DNA of 64,000 bases from assembly GCF_031143425.1 (NCBI RefSeq), contig NC_090438.1:753885823-753949822 (forward strand), in the 5' to 3' direction. The position numbers were made by a program, and so were the translations under genes. Positions within the stretch are counted from its first letter, which is position 1, and every line of letters starts with the position of its first letter. Of the stretch, positions 11,785 through 23,234 are shown one piece after another. Source of the stretch: Pleurodeles waltl (Eukaryota; Chordata; Amphibia; Caudata; Salamandridae). The notes below the pieces were generated by a model. The model was not told where the DNA came from and searched no databases. It saw only the letters and a list, made by a program, of their open reading frames with translations.

Positions 11785-12897
11785 ATGAATAGGAGATGGA
11801 GACATACCCCCGTGTACAGACTTGGACTTGGCAACAGTGGAGGACAGGCACATTATCCTCACCTATAGACTGAACAGGGCCACAATCACAGAGCTGTGTG
11901 CACAATTGGAGCCTGACCTGATATCTGCTATCCGTCACCTCACTGGGATCCCCCCTCTTGTGCAAAGGCTATCTGTACTCCATTCCCTGGCAACTGGTTC
12001 TTTTCAAGTGACAGTGGGCTTGGCAGCAGGAATGTCACAGCCAGTGTTCTCAATAGTGCTAACAAGAGTGTTGTCTGCCCTGATTAAACGCATGTGCAGC
12101 TACATTGTATTTCCCCAGGTTGAAGATTTGGCCTCAGTGAAGGCCGAGTTCTATGAAAAAGGACATATCTCCAAAATAATTGGGGAAATTGATGGCACAC
12201 ATATTGCATTTGTTCCCAACTGTCAGAATGAACAGGTGTTCAGAAATCAGAAGAGTTTCCGCTCTATGAATGTACAGATGGTGTGCTTGGCGGACCAGTA
12301 CATCTCCCACGTCAATGTTAAGTATCCTGGGTCGGTGCATGATGCCTTTGTCCTGAGGAATGGCAGCCTCTCAAATGTGATCGGCCAACTACAGAGGCAC
12401 ATGGTGTGGCTAATAGGTGAGCCCTGGTTCCCACCCAGTATATCTTGGTGTATGCCTATGGTGTTGGACATATTGAATAGTGTGTGTCTAAATGTTGTCC
12501 CTCAATATTTGCAGGTGACTCTGGTTACCCAAACCTGTCATGGCTACTCACCCCTGTGAGGAATGCCAGGACAAGGGCAGAAGAACGTTATAATGAGGTA
12601 CATGGGCGAACCAGAAGGATCATAGAAAAGACCTTTGGCCTCCTGAAGGCCACGTTCAGGTACCTCCATCTGACAGGTGGATCCTTTTGCTACTCACCCC
12701 AGAAGGTCTGCCATATAGTAGTGGCATGCTGCATGTTGCACAACCTGGCCCTCAGACGGCATGTGCCTTTTCTGCAGGAGGAGGAGATTGGAGATGTCCC
12801 TGTGGCAGCAGTGGACCCTGAGGACAGTAAATATGAGGAGGCAGAGAATGAGTATGTGGACAACAGAACATTGGTGATATGTCAGTACTTCCAATGA
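11785..12897 (+). pseudogene. Harbinger DDE transposase, right copy, nearly complete
   Basis: A likely start is ATG 11785 (MNRRWRHTPVYR). The frame then shifts near 11815-11822, and the long frame LDLATVEDRHIILTYRLNR begins. The nuclease core is clear: IIGEIDGTHIAF holds the first catalytic Asp, PGSVHDAFVL is the conserved middle motif, GDSGYPNLSWLLTP holds the second Asp and RRIIEKTFGLLKATF the Glu. GDSGYP is split by an intron (12417-12514, GTGAGC to TTGCAG, 98 bp). Splicing restores the frame and gives about 325 residues in total, normal for Harbinger. The protein cuts and joins element DNA in the nucleus, with a Myb-like partner. Apart from the N-terminal frameshift the reading frame is open to the TGA at 12895-12897. 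Confidence 0.85.
12417..12514 (+). other. Phase-1 intron in Harbinger transposase
   Basis: Donor CTAATAG|GTGAGC and acceptor TTGCAG|GTGACT interrupt the Gly codon of GDSGYP. The left copy has an intron of the same length at the same codon. Direct read-through would destroy the second catalytic motif. Confidence 0.75.
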
Positions 12898-13382
12898 CAC
12901 ACAGGTGAGACAGTGCAACTTAACATTTCTATAACTATTGGTGTATTCTGTGTGGCATTGCCATTCTGGCATTGCCCACTTCTTTGCCCTACTTACTATT
13001 ACCTCTGGATATTAATTTTGTAGATGTTGGTCATGTGACACATTCTCTTGGTGTCATCACAACAGCCAGCTACAGGTCATTATTTTTATGCTCATTCTAT
13101 GTACAGTTCATTTGCAATGGTTGGAGCTGTTGTAATCAATACAAATTTGCAATACCTGAATTACTAGTAGTCGATTTTTATCCAAGGGTATTTATTGTAG
13201 TGCTAAAATCTAGAGGAGAAAGTGCAATGGGATGGGATGATGATGGAGGAAAGTCCACGGTATTGTTCTAGTCTGTTTGTAGCACAGGTGCATTGTCCAT
13301 GGGGACATAGGACGGGGAGCAATGGCAGTTCAAGGTGGACAAGGTGACTGAGTGGGACACAAGGGGGACAATCAGGAGAGTT
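12898..13382. other. Harbinger spacer, right copy
   Basis: Inverted counterpart of 10545-11025. No gene. It includes CATTGCAAATT-like and GGTATTTATTGTAGTGCTAAA blocks; the latter is the complement of a polyadenylation-signal region for the minus-strand Myb-like gene. Confidence 0.5.
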
Positions 13383-14895
13383 TTATTTCCTGGCGGTGGT
13401 CTTGGCAAGTATCTCTGGCTTCTGTCTGGTTCGCAGGGAACGTTTGCGGGGTGGTTCACCTTCTGCAGGAGGAGTGGTGCCGTTGGCCTGTTGGTCCGGT
13501 GGCAGGGCCTCCTGGCCATTAGAGGAAGTGGAGGGCTGTTTAGATGACTGGCCAGTGGGAGGGGCCCGCTGGAGTGACACTGCCTCCCTCATAATGTTGG
13601 CCATGTCTGCCAGCACCCCTGCTATGGAGATCAGGGTGTTGTTGATGGCCCGCAAGTCCTCCCTGATCCTCTGATACTGTCCCTCCTGCAGCCGCCTGTT
13701 CTCCTACATGTTGTCTAGGATCTGACCCATTGTGTCATGGGAATGTTGGTAGCCTCCCAGGATCTCAGAGAGTGCCTCCTGGAGAGTCGGTTCCCTGGTC
13801 TTGTCCTCCCCCTGGTGCACAGCAGTCCTCCCAGTGTCCCTGTTGGCCTGTGCCTCTGTCCCCTGTACGGTGTGCCCACTGACCCCAGGTCCCTAATTGT
13901 CTTGTGTGCGAGGTGTGGTCTGGGCTCCCTGTATAGATGGGCACATTGATGATTGATGTGTCCTCGGGACAGAGGTGTGCTGGGTGGGTTCTGTGGTGTT
14001 GGTTCATGATGGGGAAGGCTCTGTGGTGGTCTGTGACTGTGTTTGGGTGACCGATTGTCCAGTGGTCCCTGATGAGCCAGGTAGATTGAGTCCAGAGTTA
14101 CTGTCATCACTGTGGGCCTGTTCTGTTGGGGGACTGAATAGTGGTGGCACCTCCTCTGCAGTGACATTGGCTGGGGTACCTGTGGGGATGTAAATGATGT
14201 ATCATGCTTCAGGTGTCTGACATTTGTACTGCTGTAGCTTCCCCTCTATGGTTGTTGTTCCCCTGCCAGCTTTTGCTCGTGTATGTTGGTGTATAGTGGT
14301 TATGTTAGTTTCCCTATGCTGTGCATGCTTTGGTGATGAGTGTCCATGCAGGGCAGGGAGGGGTATCCATGCATTGGTACAGCATGCAGGACTTGGCATT
14401 GGTAATAGTGTGATGTGATGGTGGAGTGTGTGGGGTGGAGTGGAGTGATGGGAGTGAGGGTGTGGGTGTGTGATGGCATGCAGGTCTGGGGGGTGATAAT
14501 TGTTAAAAGTTGACTTGCCTGTGTCCAGTCCTCCTCAAACTCTGGCCAGGCCCTCAGGATGCAGTATTGCCAGTACCTGCTCCTCCCATGCTGTGAGCTG
14601 TGGGGGAGGAGGTGGAGGTCCACTGCCAGTCCTCTGGATAGCAAGCTAGTGCCTTGCTGCTATGGAACATACTTTCCCGCATAGGTCGCGCCACCTCTTC
14701 CTGATGTCATCGCTTGTTCTTGGGTCCTGTCCGACAGCGCAGACCGTGTCCACGATTCTCTGCATAGCTCCATCTTCCTTGCTATTGATATCTGCTGCAC
14801 CTGTGCTCCAAATAGCTGTGGCTCTACCCTGACAATTTCCTCAACTGTGACCCTTAAATCATCCTCAGTGAAATGGGGTGCCTTTGTGGAGCCAT
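13383..14895 (-). pseudogene. Myb/SANT-like Harbinger accessory protein, right copy, degraded
   Basis: This is the inverted homologue of the gene at 8997-10544. On the minus strand an ATG at 14895 opens MAPQRHP. One base then appears to be lost, and the frame FTEDDLRVTVEEIVRVEPQL continues with QQISIARK, the same Myb-like block as the left copy. TGG is intact at the codon that is TAG in the left copy (near 14608). The exon-1 end near 14516-14522 is followed by a long intron-like gap. The C-terminal exon carries AGVLADMANIMREAV (13560-13630) and a basic tail RKRSLRTRQKPEILAK. Several stops and frameshifts make it non-functional. The two copies together would allow the ancestral protein to be inferred by alignment. 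Confidence 0.72.
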
Positions 14896-15484
14896 TGGTG
14901 TTATGTGATGCGTGTTGGTGAGGATGTGTTGGGGAATGTGTTGGGGAGTGATAGATGTGGAGTGTGTGAGGGGTATATGGGTGTGAGTGGTGTTTGTGTC
15001 TATTTGTGGCAGTGGTCTTGGTGTCTGTCTGGTGACAATGATTTGTATTCATAAGGGGTTGTGAATAATGTGGGTGTGTGTTTTATAGTGGTGTGGGTGT
15101 GTGGGTGTGGTGTGTGTGTATGGGTGTCAGGTGTGTGTTGTTTGAATTGGCCAATGTAGTGTTGTTTTGCATGTGGGTGTTCATTGTGAGCGCAGCGGTA
15201 TGTACCGCCAATGGTTTACCGCTGTTGAATGTCCGTCGTGGTGATTCATGGGTCATAATTTGATGGGCGTTGTTCTGTTGGCGTAACAGTGTGGGTTTTG
15301 AGACTGCCAGTTTATCACTGACCTTTGGTCTGGTGGATTTGTGTATGTGGCTGTATTCTGTCAGATTGGTGTATGTGTCTCATAATATGGTGGACTGATA
15401 TTCATCAGCGCGGTGGTAAGTTGGCGGCTGTCAGCACGGCGGTAAGCAGCATTTACCGCCAATGTCATAATAAGGGCCATAGTG

Positions 15485-15718
15485 TTAAAGGAGGTGCGCT
15501 CACTTGATACCATACAGGTGGAAAATGTCAAAGTGATGTTCTTTCTGGACTACACGATTGCCGTGCAGAAAGAGGGCAATACCTTTCTGGCAGTGAAGTG
15601 GCAACTGCAAGCATTGGGACTGGGCTACTTTCTCCTCTTCACAGCTAAACTCTGTGTGGTAGTTGACAGCACCACACATTTCTTCACCACCCATGAGGAA
15701 GCCTGGATCTGGCTCTAA
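15485..15718 (+). pseudogene. L1 ORF1 protein, C-terminal domain
   Basis: The frame includes VENVKVMFFLDYTIAVQKEG, then FLAVKWQLQALGLGY and a block ending HEEAWIWL with a stop. This is the C-terminal domain of L1 ORF1p, the RNA-binding chaperone that coats L1 RNA; in the family the motif order is F-PDYT, VQ, LLFPAKL, then EEAW-WL. Only about the last 75 residues remain. The upstream part is absent, because the Harbinger end lies immediately 5'. Confidence 0.75.
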
Positions 15719-16439
15719 GGCTCAGTTGTTCACATCGCCCAACCAACGCAAGTGGAGAAAACAAGAGAAGATAGGTCTTGACGCAATCGCTGGGGGCAGC
15801 ATGGGCTGAAGTCGCGAGTAGACAGGGGCCTTTCTGCAGTCCCAGATCTGGAGCAGAGAATCCAGGAGTGATGCAACTCCTTACAGCAGACGGCCACGCT
15901 CTTAGCCTTGAGACGCTGCTTCAGCCTGTATGTCCAAGGGTCCCCCTCCTCAGATGAGGAGAGCTCCATTGCTACATGGCATTCTGTGCAAATCTCATAC
16001 ATTCCTCTGGACATAACCCCTCAGACGTCAGACACTATTATTTGAGGCAATCTACCTCCATATAATTGCAGCCACTGTCTGTGTAAATAAATGGACAAAC
16101 GACTGTGAATGTCATGTTTTCAATAAGGTGGTGTGAAAAGTGGCCCTAATATGAGTACATACCGCAGACCCATGTCCCACTACCTCTGCTGTAAGACCAA
16201 CTATCTCTCTGTTTTAGTTAACACTACCTGGTTTGGATGGCCGCATGTCGTAGTGAGCTACTCTTTTGGTATTTGCTATGTTGTTGTTACAGTATATTGT
16301 TTGCTATTACCTTCCCTATAACCCATTCCCCGCTAGGCAGCCCATCACATTAATTACTGCGCATTGACCTCCTCCCCCACATGCACTGTCAGCGCTAGCA
16401 GTTAGACATATGCTATGCGCAGCACCTACATTCACTAAA
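15719..16439. other. L1 inter-ORF stretch, nothing coding recognised
   Basis: No conserved protein was seen. It lies between the ORF1 end and the first ORF2 endonuclease motif, longer than usual for an L1 spacer, so some foreign sequence may be included. Confidence 0.4.
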
Positions 16440-18055
16440 TATTTTCCACATAGCTCACATCAATATATTGACATGGAATATTCGTGGCATGCACACTCCA
16501 GCGCGCAGGTACGCCATATACTCCTATCTGAAACGGCGCAATGCTTATATCACCCTGTTAAAGGAATCCCACCGAACACGGGCTGACGCACTTAGAAGAA
16601 AATAGTGAGATTGGGTATACTCTACAAATTACTCATCATATGCACGGGGTGTTAGTATGGGCTCGACCTGGGGTCCCATTTGAGCTAATGGAACAGGCCG
16701 TAGATGCTGATGGCCGGTATGTTTAGAGGAAAATTAAGTGTTCACTGCATTCTTATTGGTAGCATATATGCCCCCAACGTGGACCAGGCTCCCTTTCTAT
16801 GCACACTCAATGAGTTATTGGCATGATGGAGCGATGTTCCTTGGTTATTTGTAGGGGATTTTAATTGTGTACTGGATAGACATTTAGACAGATATTTTCC
16901 ACCTTTGACGCACACTACTGCCACTTCGAATACTCACTCTTTGGTGACCTTTGCCTCTGGCAGCTGACAGATATCTGGCGCCATTATAATGCTACCACCA
17001 GAGTATATTCATTTTATTCGGCCCCTCAGGATTTGCATGTCCACTTGATAGACTACTCAGCACGGTCAGTCCGATCCCCTTAATAGTACAGACGGACTAC
17101 TTGGGACGTACTCATTCTGACCACAACACTCAGCACCTTCAACTTGACAGGCGGGTGACCACCCAACCTCCTGTTCCCACGTGGTGGCTACAGCCTGCAG
17201 TACCGGAGGACTCAGCGTTCCGTGGACTGACCGAACAACACTTCACTAATTACTTTGAACTTAACACAGGTGCAGCCTCATCCCGTTCAGTGGAATGGGA
17301 TGCATTTAAAGTTGCATTGCAAGGTCACTGCCTGGGGCTCAGCTGGGGCATGCGCAAACAGCTGGATAAAGAGGTGTCCACTGTGGAGCAGCAGCTATTA
17401 CACCATGAATCAGGAGTAGCACGGAATACCAATCCTATATCACAATTACAGGTCACATGAAAAACTCACTCAGAACTTTTGAACTGTTGAGGTGCATACA
17501 TTTTGCAGTGCACTCAGCTAACAAACATGCAAAGGTGGACAGAGTGGGGTTCCTATTTGCCTGGTTAATATGCCAGGAGAATTCCCTAAGCCTGATTATG
17601 TCTATTCGCGCACAGTCAGGCGATCTGATATATGAAAAGGATGCAATTCACAAGGCATTCCACGCACATTATGCGTCATTATACAGCTCTGTTTCACCCC
17701 TACATCAGGTGATATCTACGTATTCCTTGCTGAGTTGTCTCTGCCCCCAAATTACAGCCGATCAATGTTCAGAGCTCGAGGGCCCTATAATGCTCCCTGA
17801 GATACAAGAAATCATCCGATCACTTGCCAAAGGCAAAGCACCTGGCCCTGCCGGACTGCCGGCTGAATTCTATAAGGCATACTCAACTCAAATGGTACCT
17901 CAATTGCTTACTTTATCTGAGGAAGCCCTAAACCTAGCGTGTTTACCCCCTACACTTTGGTTTCCCTGCTAAAGCCACATAAAAACTCTACTAATCTACA
18001 CTCCTATAGACCGTTAGCGCTCTTAAACACTCAAAGAAGATATTGGCCAAAGTTG
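16440..18055 (+). pseudogene. L1 ORF2, endonuclease plus start of reverse transcriptase
   Basis: ORF2 of L1 nicks DNA and reverse-transcribes L1 RNA. Visible motifs in order: LTWNIRGMHTPARR (16468-16509, endonuclease motif 1), an LLKESH motif (catalytic Glu), YAPN near 16768, FVGDFNCVLD (16849), GRTHSDHNTQ (17104, the SDH motif), a long linker with an open frame 17101-17460 continuing 17457-17972, then GKAPGPAGLPAEFYK (17830, start of RT) and SYRPLALLNT (18003). Several frameshifts and stops, for example after the endonuclease Glu motif, make it dead. The RT active-site motif is absent because the element is truncated at about 18055. Confidence 0.8.
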
Positions 18056-18058
18056 TTG

Positions 18059-18584
18059 GTGCTAAGTCACAGCCCTGTCTCACTCCATGGTCTAGTTTGA
18101 AGGGGGCAAAAAGCTAATCATTCAGGCTGAAGCACACCATAGTCTCAGGTTATGAGTGTAGACCAGCAAGGAAGCACATAAAGGGATCCTCAAGACCATG
18201 CCTTAGGAGGATTCACCAGAGATTCGTCCTCTTGACACAGTCAAATGTACAGGATAGATCTAAGAAGGCTCTGTATGCTGGGCAGTGCTTAGTAGTAACA
18301 TATCTGCCTACAAACAAAATAGGTGCTAAGTCACAGCCCTGTTTCACTCCATGGTCTAGTTTGAAGGGGGCAAAAAGCTCATCATTCAGGCTGAAGCACC
18401 CCATAGTCTCAGGTTATGAGTGTAGACCAGCAAGGAAGCACATCAAGGGATCCTCAAGACAATGCCTTAGAAGGATTCACCAGAGATTCGTCCTCTTGAC
18501 ACAGTCAAATGCACAGGATAGATCTAAGAAGGCTCTGTATGCTGGGCAGTGCTTGGTAGTAACATATCTGCCTAAAAACAAATA
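18059..18584 (-). repeat. 263-bp tandem duplication of a LINE RT fragment
   Basis: Two nearly identical head-to-tail copies (18059-18321 and 18322-18584) begin GGTGCTAAGTCACAGCCCTG. The minus strand encodes reverse transcriptase motifs: SLNDELFAPFKLDHGVKQGC followed by DLAPILF, and AYRAFLDLSCTFDCV, the block around the first catalytic Asp. The first copy has a stop in place of a Glu-type codon and lies in the same orientation. The fragment is opposite in strand to the L1 it interrupts and belongs to a different LINE clade that I cannot name. Divergence between the copies is low, so the duplication is more recent than the insertion's decay. Confidence 0.8.
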
Positions 18585-20620
18585 GAGGTTCAAGCATTGC
18601 TTCAGTGTACCTAGTAATGAACCGTTAAAGACGCCCTGCAGCTTTAATTATGGAGGGCGGTCACACCTTTGTGCTGTGAGGTTCATTTACTCCATTGACG
18701 CCTGCAAAATTGGGACGGCCTATGAAATTGGGGAAGCAGCAATTTGAATTGTTGAGCATTCAGATTCGAATATTGACATTCATTTGACCTTGGCCTTGAA
18801 AAAGAGGTGGTACCTCAAAACATATGTTGGCTGTATGGCAGTGTTTTTGATTGAAAAATATCTATAACTTGACTAGTAAATAAAGGAGAAAAAAATATAG
18901 AAAGCATTGAGTACATCCTCATTTGGAACATCTGTTCTTTCCTATAATTGTTGTGTATCCTCCTATTGAGGCAATATTTCTGGAAATGTAGGACATCGGA
19001 ATTGCTCTCCATACACTTAAATCAAAGGACTTACCCAGTAGACTCTCCTGGCAATCAAAATGTGGCTGAAATCGTATTTGCTGAAATTCAAGTTCTTACT
19101 CAACAAGGGAATAACTTTGTGCTTTAATTGTTACCCGGGCTCCGCTGAGTCAGCAAGCAGATTTGGAACACTGGCTAGGATCAACACAGAGAGGCAGGCT
19201 TCAGGCAGGAGACATAAAGTGGGCAACTTACAGGAGCTTGACTTCGTATAATTTCAAGGTAGTAAACCAGGCTTGGGTGCATTACCTGGGGGGCCATTGT
19301 TGGCCGACAGCTTCACCACAGGGCTTGTCATAACGCTCTTGCATGAAGAATGGGCTGGGTTTGCCCAAACGCTGCATTACGGGAAACTGTAAGTAGACCA
19401 CCACTGGGTGCACTAAAACCTATATACATCCCTTGATTTATGCCACCCTGAGACACAGTTGGTATAGAGCTCCTCTCATCAATGGCACCTCCAATCAGGC
19501 TGAGCTCAGACAGCTGGGACTTAATCCTCTCCAGACAGCAGGCAGTGGTAACAGGAGTGCTTTTAATGACAAACATGATAATGCTAAATACCTGGGTGCT
19601 TTGTCTTCCCAAGAAGCCGGTGCAGACACATGAATACGGCTAGAAGTATCCATGATTGGCCACAACATTAGGCTAGCAGTGCTTCCAAAACTACTCTATG
19701 TTCCTAGTCTTCTGTTTTCGTGGATGCGATTTGCTTGGAGGTCTCCGAGGGGAATGTTTTGAATGCTTCGTGTCCTCTTATGAACAGGGAGATCTGGCCA
19801 TACCAGATGCAAAGTGCTACTAGCTGCACAGACTACTGGCATCACCCAGTGGCAGATTTACCATATTTTGGAATTGCTAAGGCAGTGGTCAGTTCTTTAC
19901 CTCTAGACATGTTTTACGTAGTTCCTACAAGGCAACAAGAAATGAGGTTCAGTGGGCATACAAAATTAGTTTTGCGGCTCTTCTCCTCTTTCTCCCTGCC
20001 TAAAGTTTAGGGGCTGGAGGTGAGACTTGAAATTAGACTTTCAAAGGAAATTGAGACTTTGAATAATGACGCCAGGAGATATCGATGTCAATTAGGTTTT
20101 TTTTACACTTCATCAACTGTTAGTGAAATGTAATGTGTCCACGCTGACCATTTTGTATTATATCCAATTACGTAATTAATTTCACAGATTTCTCGAAAAT
20201 CCCAGTGGAGTCTAGATGATACATTTGAAACACTTGACATCTAAAATGCACAACATTCTTTGGGAATGCAAGCCTTCTGTAATGAGAGGGAGATGAGTGG
20301 CAGATCTCAAAACCCTTCAATGGACAATCCATAGGCCAAGGCCTGTTTGGGGCATTCCCAGTTTGTTGCCCTAAGCTGCCCCCTCAGTACAACACTTTCA
20401 CATATTCCAATTTACTACTTTTCATCCCGTCCTAAAAATACTTGGGGAATTTGTCATTTCCCCCAAAATAGTCCAAGAGCAGAGTTAATAGTAGAAAATA
20501 AACCTCCTGGAATATTTGAGGGGAAACACTTAAAGTACTTCACATTAAGTGGCATTCTTGTCAAGGTTTTATGTCACCCTTGCCTGAAGCAAGGGGACGC
20601 AAGGGCGACACAAAAACTAA
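18585..20620. other. Unrecognised stretch
   Basis: No family recognised. A frame at 19328-19612 on the minus strand and others are short and lack known motifs. Composition is mixed and may include old LINE 3' sequence. Confidence 0.45.
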
Positions 20621-20625
20621 ATGAG

Positions 20626-21108
20626 ATTTATCAAGCCACGCAAGGCCACCTTGCCTGGTCCTGCTTGGCTTGATAAATCTAGAGTAATGCAACGCAGCGA
20701 TTTGCCAACATTGACCAAGACTGGTAGACTTGGGAATGCAATTGAGTTATATACCTCCCCGCCAGAGGATCAATGAGGAGAAATATTTGTATTTCTCCTC
20801 ATTGTTGTCACTTTCTAAATGTGCTGCATTCTGCAGCACACTTAGAAAGAACAAAATGCCTCTGAGGGGATTGTTTTTGTACAGACAGGTGCCCCTTCCT
20901 GCACAAAAACAATCCTGCCTGCAATGCAGGCACCCTTGCAACATGATGCAAGGGTGTCTGCGTTTGGTCTAGGCAACCAAAAGTGCACCAGAGCTAGGGA
21001 AGGACAGTAACACGCTGTATAATGGTAAATATGGCGCATTCCTGCCCTTTCACATAGCGCAGCAAGGTGGCTTGCTTCATTGTGTTGCATGAATTATTGA
21101 TAAATATG
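20626..21108. mobile_element. Hairpin-rich foldback element (MITE-like)
   Basis: The outer parts share GATTTATCAA and AAGCCACCTTGC blocks in inverted orientation (20625-20660 and about 21055-21108). Inside are consecutive strong hairpins: 20771-20784 with 20791-20804 (perfect 14 nt), 20811-20828 with 20832-20849 (18 nt, one mismatch), about 20870-20911, and CCTTGCAACATGATGCAAGG near 20933-20952. No protein. The superfamily and target duplication are not determined. Confidence 0.55.
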
Positions 21109-22250
21109 GCACTAAATTCAAACATCATGATTACATTACTCTGACTCAGCATCACAGCATGGAACCAGCCCTTTCTGACACATGTCCTAGATGTTGTCGT
21201 GCCAATGTGGTCTCCAACACTTGTTTTGGAGCTGTGCTGTGATAAATGACTTTTGGAAGGAAATTTGCGAGCTGACAGATGGGCGCCTGGCTCTGCTGAC
21301 TGAGATAATACTAGCATACAAGGTCTGATGGTCCAATATGGTTTATTTAACTAAAATTGATGCCACTTATTTTCCTCTACTTCTTTATGCTCCTAGACTT
21401 AAAAACATTTGGGAAGACTGTATTGCTTGCCTCCTATAACACCATTCAGGGCCTTAATCCAGATGCTATTTATTTGATATACGCCGTTTCCGTTCTGGGC
21501 ATTGTGATCTGCTTATACTGTAAGTTACGTTATTTAAAATGATTAATTAATATACTTACATCAGTACTAGTGCAACAACTCTATTTGTCTTTATAATCCG
21601 TGTGTATGTATTCATGCCTTCTTGATTGATTCAAAAAATTACATAACGATGTAAAAGCCATGCCCCACGCCACTATTCACCGAATTATCAAGTAAACACT
21701 AGGTTTGATTAGGAATTCATGCTTTTATACAATTTATAGTGGTGGTTAAATGTGTATTGGGTTTATGGGTTTGCAAACAATGCTGTTACTCAAACAAGGC
21801 TTCTGCCCTTTAAATAGGCCAGAAAGGGTGACCTGAACTCTGAAACTCTGGGATTTACGAATTGAAGAGCCAAGCCAACAAATTCAGAAGGTGGTCCAAG
21901 ATGGGTTAAAGACCATTGCTGGGTACAAAATAAAACTGAAAAATCCTGAAATTCCCCAGTTGTAGTTAGATTGAAAACCAAAGCTTGTCCCTGCTTCATG
22001 CATACCATTTATCACGCACCAAATGCGGTGCTCATGATCTCACCCTTGATGTAAAAGTAGACTTGACAAGTGAGATAAATAATCTCACTAGTGACATGAC
22101 ACATTACATTACCATTGGGAGTGACACAACTGTGGATTCATCATGGTCTCTTTCATAGAGTTGTACTTTAAGGATGTGGTGTGAAGCCCACTTATTTATT
22201 CTTATAAACATTGGTAGGGTTTTCGGTTTTATTTTGTAACAGTAAATGCC
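21109..22250. other. AT-rich stretch, nothing recognised
   Basis: No protein domain, RNA gene or clear repeat was seen. Confidence 0.45.
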
Positions 22251-22251
22251 T

Positions 22252-22600
22252 AGTGATAGTCACCACTAGGTATTTATAGTTAGTTTTGCTTTTTCATAGA
22301 CAGAGCATTTTTGGTTTAGTAAAAACTTTGGCCTAATTTGAGGAATCTCATGAAACTTTCCAAAAAAGAAGTTTATACACCTTGCAACATTTTGGGGTAA
22401 GGAAAAGGGGGGGGGGCTCAAAACATCAAATCCCCATGCATTTACCATAGACTTCTTTAAGACAGGTTTTAGGTAAAACTGCTGACACCAAATTCGGCAG
22501 GAAGCTAAATTTTGGTCCGTGGATTGCACTTTTTGTGATTTGGTGTAAATCTGTTCAGTAGTTTTTGAGAAATTAAGGGTGAAAAATAATTTATATTTTG
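22252..22600. repeat. Dispersed repeat, copy A
   Basis: This block shares its order of motifs with 25110-25440: ATAGTTAG at the edge, AATCTC-ATGAAACTTT, a G-rich tract, CCATGCA-TATAGACTTCTTTAA-type sequence, and GATTTGGTGTAAATCTGTTC followed by AGTAGTTTT. It is preceded by a small hairpin, CCTAGTGATAGTCACCACTAGG (22248-22270). A 175-codon minus-strand frame lies across it, but has no domain and is not conserved as protein in copy B, so it is rejected. Confidence 0.5.
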
Positions 22601-23234
22601 GCATTTGAGCTCCTGTGAGTCCTGTAAACCTCCTGTGAGAGCGCAAAATAAGAAATGGAGCCATGTGATTGGTCGAGAGGCCCATATTTCCCTTCACACT
22701 CTGACGGAAACGAGAGGCTCCACAAGTCCAGTGAGAGAAAGTGCTCTGAATGGCTCGCTGTCGGAATGTTAGAAATGAAATGGCCACCATCACTGTTGAC
22801 TGTGAAAAATTGGAGGTGTTGTGGAAATGAAGTACATCAGCTTTACAAGGGGGCAGCAGAAGGGCATGCTGGCCCCTAGGTTTAGAGAGGAGGTGTCTAA
22901 GGGATAACGGCTGTGAAGAAATATTTTTATGTATTTTTTAATTTATTTTTACAATTTAACGGGATCGTGACTAGTGAAAAGGAATAGATGAGTTCTCAAT
23001 ACAATCCATTACTAGGAATATATATTGTAGTCCTTGTTTCTGAAAGGAAGTGTGCAAAAGATAAGTACTGTGATGAGTAGATGGTTAACTCTTATTTTCA
23101 AATCAGTTACAATCTTGTGAGACTCTTGTGGAATTGTGAAAAGTAGAAAGGAGTAGATTATCTTTTAATGCACTGTAGAATGCACACTTGTTACTGTAGG
23201 AAGGAGTCTTATTGGAGATGGTGTTTATTAGCTC
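22601..23234. other. Unrecognised stretch
   Basis: Nothing identified apart from A+T-rich runs. Confidence 0.4.

Larger units (their letters stand above)
8429..15478. mobile_element. Composite Harbinger transposon, two inverted copies
   Basis: The outer ends are inverted repeats: left GGCCCCCATTATGACATTGG, right complement GGCCCTTATTATGACATTGG, both continuing into GGTAAAT. Flanking triplets are ATT and ATA, an imperfect 3-bp target duplication. Inside, the gene order is Myb-like (+), transposase fragment (-), transposase (+), Myb-like (-), so the right half mirrors the left. Each half keeps the end next to its Myb-like gene. The transposase-side ends meet near 11.5-11.75 kb and are not recognisable. 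CAC-rich DNA at 8740-8990 and its GTG-rich mirror at 14400-15180 also pair. Both genes of both copies carry disabling changes, so autonomous activity is unlikely. Confidence 0.85.
15479..18055 (+). mobile_element. L1-type LINE remnant (ORF1 end and ORF2)
   Basis: A degraded L1-like element directly follows the Harbinger. It keeps the ORF1 C-terminus (15485-15718), an inter-ORF stretch, the ORF2 endonuclease (about 16440-17120), the linker and the start of the reverse transcriptase (about 17800-18055), where it is cut off by a different LINE fragment. The 5' end, the ORF1 N-terminus and the RT catalytic core are missing. Confidence 0.75.

Noticed and set aside
22266..22793. 175-codon minus-strand frame
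   Set aside because: It overlaps a dispersed repeat whose second copy (25.1 kb) does not keep the frame; no known motif.
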